DNA of 35,722 bases from an uncultured Opitutia bacterium (GTDB lineage Bacteria > Verrucomicrobiota > Verrucomicrobiia > Opitutales > UBA953), in assembly GCA_903925205.1 (NCBI GenBank), contig CAIYEN010000232.1, positions 1-35,722 of the forward strand, in the 5' to 3' direction. Below the pieces are notes generated by a model that did no database searches, was not told where the DNA came from, and was given only the letters and a program-made list of their open reading frames with translations. Made by a program: the position numbers and the translations under genes. Positions 26,677 through 35,722 of the stretch are shown in pieces. How positions within the stretch are numbered: the stretch's first letter is position 1; each line of letters starts with the position of its first letter.

Positions 26677-27498
26677 ATGCGTCTCTTCCTTTTCCTAGCC
26701 ACCGCTCTCTCGCTGGTGGCTGCCCCCGAACCGCCCCCCGAGCGTCGGTGTACCTTACGGCTGGCTTGGTGGGCGAACCCAACGGAGCGCGTAGAATTGG
26801 CCATCGTCCAGGGCAAGGAAATCGTCCCCGTCGTGGCGCTCGAAATGAACCTCGACCTCTCGAAGGAATACCGCGGCCCCGCGCAGCTGGTCCTGGTGCG
26901 TAAAAAGGGAGACGTGCAAAAGGTGGAGGCCTTTGACCCCGATAAACTCTACGCCCAAGGCGCTTCCCCGCCCCCGAAGCCAGACGCCAAGGCCAAGCCC
27001 GAACCCGTAAAAAAAGAAAAGGCGGACGACTGGGCCCCTTTCGCCACGGTGGCTTTGCCCGATTCGCCCGATGTCGGCGTAGTGCTGCTCATGGCTCCCG
27101 ACGGCACCTGCGCCGGCCGGTCCTTTGATTACGAGGCGGGGCGCTTTCCGTATGGCTCCATTCGCGTGGTCAACCTTTCGGCGGCCACTTTGGCCGGTGA
27201 AATCGATGCCAAGGGCTTCCGCTTGGCCCCCGGCAGTTCCGACCTCCTCCCCGTCATTTTCCGGGAACGCGTGACGAGCCACATCAAGCTGGCGGCCCTG
27301 CTCCCGAACAACGGCCTCGAGCCGATTTTGGGCACTAAGATTGCAGGTCGACCCAACCGCCGCTCCTTAGTTTTCGTGCTGCAGACGGGTGTCTCGACGG
27401 ATGGCCGACCGCTCTTTGAAAGCCGTAGCATCGAAAGTGTGGAGCCTGTCGCCCCAGTCGTCGTACCGCCCCCCAACGGCAAGCCCGCGGTCAAATGA
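26677..27498 (+). CDS. Secreted partner protein S2, same family as S1
   Basis: I take the ATG at 26677 (273 residues), 4 nt after A2, because it gives a clear signal peptide MRLFLFLATALSLVAA. The open frame extends further upstream inside A2 but without sense. Shared blocks with S1 are CTLRLAWWANP near residue 24, PFATVALPDSPDVGVVLL, DGTCAGRSFDY, and FPYGSIRVVNLSAATLAGEID. A Lys/Pro-rich stretch (about 95-115) is inserted between the first two. No enzyme motif is visible. The stop overlaps the start of S3 by 4 nt (ATGA), indicating coupled translation. The function is unknown. Confidence 0.8.
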   Translation: MRLFLFLATALSLVAAPEPPPERRCTLRLAWWANPTERVELAIVQGKEIVPVVALEMNLDLSKEYRGPAQLVLVRKKGDVQKVEAFDPDKLYAQGASPPPKPDAKAKPEPVKKEKADDWAPFATVALPDSPDVGVVLLMAPDGTCAGRSFDYEAGRFPYGSIRVVNLSAATLAGEIDAKGFRLAPGSSDLLPVIFRERVTSHIKLAALLPNNGLEPILGTKIAGRPNRRSLVFVLQTGVSTDGRPLFESRSIESVEPVAPVVVPPPNGKPAVK

Positions 27499-28217
27499 GG
27501 CAGCTCTGGCTCAGCCTCTGCGTGCTGACCCGCCTGGTGGCACAAGAACCCGCCACGCCAACGCAGGTCGCGGCGACAACTCCCCCCGGAAGCATCTTGG
27601 TGCAAGCCTGCTGGGCCGGCCCGCCCGGAGGGAAAGTTCACCTCGTCACAAAGCCCTCGAATCAGGCCATCCCCTTACAGGCGCAAGCCAGCGCCATCGT
27701 CGCCAACTCCATCGTGCCCCCGTGTGAAGGCTTTGAACTGTGGGTCGCGAGCGCCCCGCAAGCCAAGCGGGTGGCGGAGTTCCCTCTCCCCAAGTCTGGC
27801 CAGCGTTTCATCTTGGTGCTGCAAGGCGAACACCCTGCCTCCATGCGGGCCTGGCTCGTGCCCGCGGACCTCGAGGCCTTTCCTTGGGGGTCAGCTTGCC
27901 TGCTCAACCTTTCGGACAAACGCCTCCGGTGTCGCCTCAACGACCAAGCCGGCGAAGTGGATCCGGGGAAATCCGGCGTCATCCCCTTCATCGCCACGGA
28001 CCGGACCAGCGCTCACCTCACGCTCGATTACCAGGAGGGAAAGCAGTGGTTACCTGATTGCTCGACGAAGACGATCCTCTCGCCGGCACGCCGCTTCATC
28101 CTGGTCGTTGGTCCGGGCCTCGCCGCGCAGGGCCCCTTGCCCAAGGAAACAGTCGTCGAAACGAACCCGGCTCCGCTTATAGCGCCGCCGCCGCTGCCGC
28201 ATCCGCCAGCCAAGTAA
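27495..28217 (+). CDS. Secreted partner protein S3, divergent member of the S family
   Basis: The 240-residue protein has a short signal peptide ending near RLVAQ. It retains the first-block pattern as ILVQACWAGPPGGK and the third as LEAFPWGSACLLNLSDKRLRCRLN, which aligns with FPYG...VN.S in S1 and S2, then a PG turn and a closing RRFILVVG strand. It is shorter because the middle is reduced. The tail is Pro-rich. It overlaps S2 by 4 nt at its start and the convergent 6-phosphogluconolactonase gene by 41 nt at its end. Homology to S1/S2 is by eye and weaker than between those two. Confidence 0.7.
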   Translation: MRQLWLSLCVLTRLVAQEPATPTQVAATTPPGSILVQACWAGPPGGKVHLVTKPSNQAIPLQAQASAIVANSIVPPCEGFELWVASAPQAKRVAEFPLPKSGQRFILVLQGEHPASMRAWLVPADLEAFPWGSACLLNLSDKRLRCRLNDQAGEVDPGKSGVIPFIATDRTSAHLTLDYQEGKQWLPDCSTKTILSPARRFILVVGPGLAAQGPLPKETVVETNPAPLIAPPPLPHPPAK

Positions 28218-28896
28218 CCTTGTGCGCCATGGCGCGCAGGACTTGGCCAGGATAGCGGGCGGGGTCGAATTCGCCGGCGCAGACGCTGAGCAAGGCCGCC
28301 GCCTTGGACGGACCGTTGACGAGTACGACCACGGACCCGCACTGCGCCAAGCCGACTTCGGTAATGGTCAGGCGCCAACCACGGCCTGGCCACTCGGTCG
28401 CAACGAAACGCGGCAGGCCGGGAGCCCCGATGAGGGGGCACTGCGGCCAGAGCGAGGCAATATGGCTGTCATCCCCCAAGCCGAGGATACAAAGGTCGTA
28501 GGCTTGATGGGGCTGGGCTTGCCAGGCGGCCTCATAGGCCGCGGCCGCCGCGGCGGGTGCCAACTCCACGGGCCAAGGCCGGCGATGCGCGGCGGGCACT
28601 TGCAAGGGATCGAGTAAGCCGCGGACGGCATGCCCAAAATTAGAGTCCTCGGACGCGAGGGGCACGCACCGCTCATCGCTGACGTGCCAGGTGATGCGCT
28701 CCAAGGCTTGGGGCGATAACGCCCCCGTCGCCACCGCCCAAGCGTAGAAAGCCTTGGGCGTGGAGCCACCGCTGAGCGCCACCGTCGCGGGACCGCGCGC
28801 CGCCAAAGTATTGATGCGGTGCGCGAGCTCGGCGAAGGATTCCTCACGCGTACGCACGAGGACTTCGCCAGCAGAAGTCAGCAGGGAGGAAGCCAT
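28177..28896 (-). CDS. pgl: 6-phosphogluconolactonase
   Basis: This enzyme hydrolyses 6-phosphogluconolactone in the oxidative pentose phosphate pathway, in the cytoplasm. With the start at 28896 the protein has 239 residues, the normal length. Motifs are VALSGGSTPKAFY (39-51), WHVSDERCVPLASEDSNFG (70-88) and GLGDDSHIASLWP (139-151). In the last, Ser144 replaces the usual Gly. A longer open frame reaches an ATG at 29001 but would run through the nrdA terminator hairpin, so I reject that start. The gene lies downstream of nrdA on the same strand. Its 3' end overlaps S3 on the opposite strand. Confidence 0.88.
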   Translation of the reverse strand: MASSLLTSAGEVLVRTREESFAELAHRINTLAARGPATVALSGGSTPKAFYAWAVATGALSPQALERITWHVSDERCVPLASEDSNFGHAVRGLLDPLQVPAAHRRPWPVELAPAAAAAAYEAAWQAQPHQAYDLCILGLGDDSHIASLWPQCPLIGAPGLPRFVATEWPGRGWRLTITEVGLAQCGSVVVLVNGPSKAAALLSVCAGEFDPARYPGQVLRAMAHKVTWLADAAAAAAL

Positions 28897-28952
28897 CCCG
28901 CGATGGAAGTCGGCCGGCTTGAAAAAGCAACCTTGCGCACGCCCCCAAACAG

Positions 28953-28978
28953 CAAGGGCGGCCGAACGGCCGCCCTTG
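28953..28978 (-). terminator. Intrinsic terminator of the nrd genes
   Basis: CAAGGGCGGCCG and CGGCCGCCCTTG form a perfect 12-bp stem with a 2-nt loop, starting 23 nt after the nrdA stop. On the minus strand it is followed by a moderately T-rich GCTGTTTGG. It separates nrdA from pgl. Confidence 0.75.
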
Positions 28979-29001
28979 GAAGGACCCTGCAGCGCTGGCA
29001 C

Positions 29002-32202
<3,201 letters not shown>

Positions 32203-32370
32203 GGGACGGTTGAGTTAACGGGAGCGGGAAGGAAAGATGGAGGGAGGTCGCTGCGGGCGTGGGCCAACGGCGGATGCGGTGAGTACGGAGGGAGTTAGGG
32301 GCGTAAGAACAGGAACTATGCCAAGGCCGACGCGCGAGGGGGTACGTCCGCTTTTTGGCGAGAAATCGGC

Positions 32371-33462
32371 TTAGAGCTCGTCGTCGCTGACGGTTTCTAG
32401 GTTGGCCGACTTCTGGTATTCGGTGACGCGGCCTTCGAAGAAGTTTTGCTCCTTCTTCAGGTCCATCATCTCGGATAGCCACGGGAAAGGGTTGACCGGG
32501 TCGGTCGTGAGCGGTTCGAGGCCGCAGTTACGGAGGCGACGGTCCGCGATGAAGTCGATATACTGCTCAAACTCTTTGGAGGAGAGCCCGAGGCCGTTGA
32601 TCGGGAGGCAATCGCGGATGAAGTCCTTCTCGAGCGCCACGGCGGTGGCCATGAGCTGACGGAGCTCCTCGCGGAAGGCCGGCGTCCAGATGTCGGGATT
32701 TTCCTCCACCAGCGCCAGCAGCAGGCGACAGAAAAGGTCGATGTGGTTCGATTCGTCGCGCAGGGTGTACTTGAACATGTTGCCGATGCCCGGGAACTTG
32801 TTCTGACGTGCCAAGGAGAGCACCATGCCGAAGAGGCCGTAGAACTGGGTGCCTTCCATGCACTGGCCGAAGAGGAAGATATTGTGCGCTAGGGCCTGCT
32901 TGTCCTCGAGCTTCGTGAGGTCGAGCTTACGGCGGAGCGCGCGGGAATTATTGACGACGAACCCCGCCTTCTTGGCGATCGTCGGGATGTCTTCAAACAT
33001 CGCTTCACACTCGTGCGGGTTGATGCCGAGGGAGGAGATCATGTACACCAGGGAGTCGGCGTGGATGTTCTCTTCATGCGCATGGCGACCGAGGACGAGT
33101 TTGAGCTCGGGCGCAGTGACGACCTCGCGCACGACGTGGATGATATTGTCTCCCACGATGCCTTCGGCGGCCGAGAAATAGCCGATGGCCATCTTGATGA
33201 TCCAGCGGTCAATGTCGGTGATGTTGCCGTTGGTGTCGCGCCACTGCTGGCAGTCTTCCTGCATCGGGATCTCTTCGGGCTCCCAATGATTGGCCTTCAT
33301 CGTCTTGTAGAGGTCGTAGGCCCACTGATATTTCAGCGGCAGGATGTTGAAGAACATCGTCTGGCGGCCGTTGATGACTTTCTTGCTGTTGAAGGCTTCT
33401 TCAGCCTTCGACTTATCAAGGACGAAGGTTTTTTTACCGACGGTTATCGTAATGGTTTCCAT
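32371..33462 (-). CDS. nrdB: Ribonucleoside-diphosphate reductase, beta subunit (class Ic-like, Leu at the radical-Tyr site)
   Basis: NrdB holds the dimetal cofactor that generates the radical for NrdA. The 363-residue protein shows all six metal ligands: Glu100, Glu131, His134, Glu203, Glu237 and His240. The first ligand is Glu, not Asp. The residue four after His134, where tyrosyl-radical enzymes have Tyr, is Leu138. The spacing of the first four key positions (31, 3, 4) and the last pairs (34, 3) matches Chlamydia trachomatis NrdB, where the site is Phe. A Mn/Fe class Ic cofactor is therefore likely. The C-terminal tail (TEYQKSANLETVSDDEL) carries the conserved acceptor Tyr. No Shine-Dalgarno sequence is visible before the ATG. 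Confidence 0.95.
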   Translation of the reverse strand: METITITVGKKTFVLDKSKAEEAFNSKKVINGRQTMFFNILPLKYQWAYDLYKTMKANHWEPEEIPMQEDCQQWRDTNGNITDIDRWIIKMAIGYFSAAEGIVGDNIIHVVREVVTAPELKLVLGRHAHEENIHADSLVYMISSLGINPHECEAMFEDIPTIAKKAGFVVNNSRALRRKLDLTKLEDKQALAHNIFLFGQCMEGTQFYGLFGMVLSLARQNKFPGIGNMFKYTLRDESNHIDLFCRLLLALVEENPDIWTPAFREELRQLMATAVALEKDFIRDCLPINGLGLSSKEFEQYIDFIADRRLRNCGLEPLTTDPVNPFPWLSEMMDLKKEQNFFEGRVTEYQKSANLETVSDDEL

Positions 33463-33800
33463 GGAGGAGAGTGGGAGAAAAGGGCTTAGTTAGTGGCCGG
33501 GGAAGGCCGCTAGGAAGGAGGTATTTGCCGAAATTAATACTAGATGTAGGGGGTGCAAATGAAAACCGACACTAAATGTAGCGTTCTGATGCAAATCACT
33601 GACATTTCGGTACTTGGGGAACTAACTTTATTCACAATCGCTGTTTTTAACGAATAATTGATAAAGAAAGCCCCTGGGAACACGCCCCAGAGAAAATCGG
33701 CGGCCCGTTCCGGCGCAAACGCCAGTTGTTAGTGTTGCTCACGCTGTTCACTCCCACCCACGGGGTTGCCCCGGAGCCCGAGCTCGTCCACCCTGCCCGC
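33463..33800. other. Divergent nrdB / yihY intergenic region
   Basis: This 338-bp gap is AT-rich in its centre compared with the neighbouring genes. It contains the NrdR-like box pair described separately. It also has a possible plus-strand promoter for the YihY gene, TTCACA at 33631-33636 and ATAATT at 33654-33659 with 17-bp spacing. A minor stem (CTGGG/CCCAG) lies near 33672-33690. A perfect AAGGAGGT at 33515-33522 on the plus strand has no start codon at a suitable distance. I see no convincing gene. Confidence 0.5.
33537..33584 (-). promoter_or_regulatory. Pair of candidate NrdR boxes upstream of nrdB
   Basis: Two 16-bp sites at 33537-33552 and 33569-33584 resemble the NrdR consensus ACACTATATATAGTGT at about 11 and 13 of 16 positions. 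Both contain ACTA-N-ATGTAG. They are 32 bp apart, about three helical turns, which is the classical spacing for NrdR box pairs. They lie 75-122 bp upstream of the nrdB ATG. A -10-like TATTAAT on the minus strand touches the proximal box, as expected for repression by the ATP/dATP-sensing regulator NrdR. The regulator gene is not in the window. Confidence 0.65.
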
Positions 33801-35267
33801 ATGGAACCAGGCCTGCCCGCAGAAACCTCCCCCCCGCCCCCGCGCCCGGCCCTGCTCGCCTCCTGCTGGACGCCGGCGGCGCTCGCGGAACAAGGCTGGC
33901 GCGGAGCCCTGAAGACCGGGTGGCGCGTCTTAGCCACCTGCTGGCATGGCACCGTCAGCAATCGCCTGCCGCAACAATCGGCGGCGCTGACCTACTACAC
34001 ATTGATGTCCGTGGGGCCGATCCTCGCGCTCGCGCTCACGGTTTCTGGATACATCCTCACGCGCTCGGGCAGCCAAGGCGATAACCCGGCGAAGCAAGCG
34101 ATTGTCGCCGGCATCGAATACGTCGTCCCCCAAGTCTCCGCCAAGGCCACGAATGGCACGGGCACGAGCACCGTCGCGGCCGGCCCCAAACAACTGCGCG
34201 ACATCAACGTCGAGCTGGATGCGTTCGTCGACCACTTGCTCGCCAATGCCGCGAATGGCCAAGCGGGCGTGGTCGGATTAGGCCTCATCCTCGTCCTCGC
34301 CGTGCTCATGCTGAGCCGTGTGGAAGATGCGCTCAACGGCATTTGGGGCGTTCGCTACGGCCGGAGTTGGCGGGACCGTTTTGCAAACTACCTACTCTTC
34401 CTCGTGCTGTTCTTCCTGATTGGCGCGACGACCGTCACGATGCTTTCGATGGCGGCTATCGCCAAAATGTTTGGCGACAGCACCAATTGGCTTGGCGACT
34501 GGCTGATCCGGTTACCTTGGGGCGAAGAGCTCATCGGCTTCGTGGCGGGCAATGGTCCTTTCTTTGTCTCCCTCGGCTTGCTGGCCCTGGCGTTTGCTAT
34601 CTTCAATCGGATGATGCCGAACGTGGGCGTGCGCTGGAGCGCTGCCTTCATTGGCGGCACCACCATCGCGCTCCTCATCACCGCAAACCACCACCTCGCC
34701 GCGCTGTACGTCGGCAAAGTGACGCAATTCCAGGACCTCTACGGAGAGCTTAGCATCATCTTGGTACTCATGTTCGGCACCTACCTTTCTTGGCTTTTCG
34801 TGCTGCTAGGGGGGCAGGTCGCCTACGCCTACCAACACCGCCGGGCACTCGCACGGCATAAGGCGTGGGAAAGCCTGAGCCACCGGGCTCGCCGTACCCT
34901 CGCCTTCGTGTGCGCGGCGGAGACGCTGCGGCGCTATCGCGGGGGCTTAGCTGGCCCCCGGGCCGAAGATATTGCAGAAATCGCCCGCATCCCAGCAACG
35001 GTCGCCGATGGTTGCCTCCAGATGCTGCGTGACGCGGGCCTCCTCGCCATGGAAAGCCGCACCGAAGGACACCGCCCTGCCCGCCCGTTGGAGTCGATGA
35101 CGGTCGGACAGCTCTGGGGCGTCGTAGACCTGCATTCCGACAATAACGCCGGCGAACCGGACCTACGCAGCGATCCCGCGGCCAAGGAACTCTCCCTCAT
35201 CGAGCAGCGCCTGATGCAAACGCCCGAGTCACAAGTCACGCTCGGCGAACTCGCGGCCCGCAACTAA
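33801..35267 (+). CDS. YihY/virulence factor BrkB family inner-membrane protein with C-terminal winged-helix-like domain
   Basis: This is a polytopic inner-membrane protein of the family once mislabelled RNase BN; the function is still unclear. The start at 33801 (MEPGLPAE, 488 residues) is the first ATG; a TTG start at 33726 is possible but gives no extra domain. The core begins with LPQQSAALTYYTLMSVGPILAL and includes SRVEDALNGIWGVR, several transmembrane helices, and a late YGELSIILVLMFGTYLSWLF segment. Residues from about 390 onward are soluble, with a helix-turn-helix-like stretch (DIAEIARIPATVADGCLQML). It is transcribed away from nrdB. Confidence 0.9.
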   Translation: MEPGLPAETSPPPPRPALLASCWTPAALAEQGWRGALKTGWRVLATCWHGTVSNRLPQQSAALTYYTLMSVGPILALALTVSGYILTRSGSQGDNPAKQAIVAGIEYVVPQVSAKATNGTGTSTVAAGPKQLRDINVELDAFVDHLLANAANGQAGVVGLGLILVLAVLMLSRVEDALNGIWGVRYGRSWRDRFANYLLFLVLFFLIGATTVTMLSMAAIAKMFGDSTNWLGDWLIRLPWGEELIGFVAGNGPFFVSLGLLALAFAIFNRMMPNVGVRWSAAFIGGTTIALLITANHHLAALYVGKVTQFQDLYGELSIILVLMFGTYLSWLFVLLGGQVAYAYQHRRALARHKAWESLSHRARRTLAFVCAAETLRRYRGGLAGPRAEDIAEIARIPATVADGCLQMLRDAGLLAMESRTEGHRPARPLESMTVGQLWGVVDLHSDNNAGEPDLRSDPAAKELSLIEQRLMQTPESQVTLGELAARN

Positions 35268-35297
35268 ACCGAGCGGGCCCTCGCCAGCGGGCTCGGT
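35268..35297 (+). terminator. Possible terminator stem-loop after the YihY gene
   Basis: ACCGAGC and GCTCGGT form a perfect 7-bp stem around a 16-nt GC-rich loop, directly after the stop codon. No T-run follows, so it may be a 3' stabilising hairpin instead of an intrinsic terminator. Confidence 0.4.
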
Positions 35298-35660
35298 GGT
35301 ATCCGCTGCTGCGCCCACGGAGGACGAATCATCTCACCGGCAGGGCCAATCGGCCCAAGGCCTCAAGATCCCCACAAAGGAGGACGCAGGCCGAAGACGA
35401 GCCTGACCCAAGCCAAGGACTAGGGGACCGCCGTACGGCGCACGACAACGAAGGGAATCCAGGCAACCCAGCGACCGATCAGGGTAAGACGACGAACCCG
35501 GCGGAGCACGGGGAAAGAGCCAATGGGCCCAGCGACGCCCGCGGACGAATCCACCCCGTCGCAAACCTTGCCTACGCCGTGCGAGGCGCGTGCGCGGCTT
35601 AGAATAAGCTGGGCACGCGCCTCGGTGGGCGGGGGTCGCGGGCGACCCCTGGAAATAAGA
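35298..35660. other. Gene-poor, hairpin-rich stretch between the YihY gene and the rRNA operon
   Basis: No open frame here has recognisable homology. A 76-codon minus-strand frame (35334-35564) is Arg/Pro/Gly-rich and looks like chance in GC-rich DNA. Secondary structure is plentiful: GGGCC/GGCCC near 35343, the 12-bp palindrome CGCCGTACGGCG near 35429, a two-stage hairpin at 35582-35624 (12-bp outer and 5-bp inner stem), and an 8-bp hairpin at 35632-35649. I compared it mentally with RNase P RNA, tmRNA and SRP RNA and saw no match. Confidence 0.4.
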
Positions 35661-35692
35661 GGACCCCGGCCACCTTGCGGTGACCGGGGTCC
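35661..35692 (-). terminator. rRNA operon terminator
   Basis: GGACCCCGG-C-CACC and GGTG-A-CCGGGGTCC pair over 13 bp with one mismatch around a TTGC loop. Read on the minus strand the hairpin comes just after the 5S rRNA end and is followed by TCTTATTT. This is the expected intrinsic terminator of the rRNA transcription unit. Confidence 0.85.
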
Positions 35693-35697
35693 GTAAA

Positions 35698-35722
35698 CCT
35701 GGCGACGACCTACTCTCGCACA
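35698..35722 (-). rRNA. 5S ribosomal RNA, 3' end (partial)
   Basis: The minus strand from the window edge contains GCGAGAGTAGGTCGTCGCC followed by AGG, the typical 3' portion of bacterial 5S rRNA (loop E side, then the 3' strand of helix I). The 5' part lies beyond position 35722. The terminator hairpin follows 5 nt later. A 23S and 16S rRNA gene are presumably further right. The exact 3' end is uncertain by a few nucleotides. Confidence 0.8.

Noticed and set aside
16427-28217. Interpretation of the locus as a phage tail or an integrated mobile element.
   Set aside because: No integrase, transposase, terminase, tail-assembly genes or flanking direct repeats were seen, and base composition matches the neighbours.
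28897-29001. N-terminal extension of 6-phosphogluconolactonase.
   Set aside because: It would be encoded by the nrdA terminator hairpin, and relatives start close to the ATG at 28896.
33553-33657. A plus-strand frame of about 32-34 codons starting GTG/ATG inside the nrdB-YihY gap, downstream of AAGGAGGT.
   Set aside because: The Shine-Dalgarno-like sequence is over 30 nt from the start codon, the frame overlaps the NrdR-like boxes, and the peptide resembles nothing known.
35334-35564. 76-codon minus-strand frame as a gene.
   Set aside because: Its composition is Arg/Pro/Gly-rich without a recognisable motif, and long chance frames are common in this GC-rich DNA.

Overview
The window is a GC-rich chromosomal segment of a Gram-negative bacterium, most likely a member of the Verrucomicrobiota (perhaps Opitutae). 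The reasons are two giant proteins with the N- and C-terminal signatures of the 'Verru_Chthon cassette protein A' family, a ribonucleotide reductase of the chlamydial class Ic type (PVC superphylum), few Shine-Dalgarno sequences, and outer-membrane and ExbB/ExbD genes. This placement comes from family recognition by eye; no search was run.

Layout, left to right. 1-235: short palindromic REP-like repeats. 236-3556 (+): nuoG-nuoH-nuoI of respiratory complex I. 3695-4774 (+): an Old Yellow Enzyme alkene reductase. 4924-8912 (+): a CBS/DRTGG-regulated family II pyrophosphatase overlapping RNase R by 4 nt. 8963-10036 (+): a DUF2167 membrane protein, facing a family 2 glycosyltransferase (10049-10759, -). 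10887-11693 (+): a predicted outer-membrane barrel behind an elaborate Fur-like inverted-repeat operator. 11748-16231 (-): a compact six-gene operon exbB-exbD-M42 peptidase-YggU-xseB-dxs.

16427-28217 (+) is the most unusual part. It holds two tandem modules, each with a giant pseudopilin-like protein (1645 and 1465 aa, called A1 and A2 here) followed exactly 4 nt later by a small Sec-exported protein (S1, S2). The second module carries a third small protein (S3). All three S proteins appear to be one undescribed family. The locus diverges from exbBD across an AT-rich perfect palindrome with a TATAAT at each end. I regard it as a candidate envelope or surface system whose function is unknown.

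28177-33462 (-): 6-phosphogluconolactonase, then the ribonucleotide reductase genes nrdA (three N-terminal ATP-cone regions) and nrdB. NrdB has Glu at the first metal-ligand position and Leu at the radical-Tyr position. A pair of NrdR-like boxes 32 bp apart lies upstream of nrdB. 33801-35267 (+): a YihY/BrkB membrane protein. The right end holds a gene-poor stretch with strong hairpins, an rRNA-operon terminator and the 3' end of a 5S rRNA on the minus strand.
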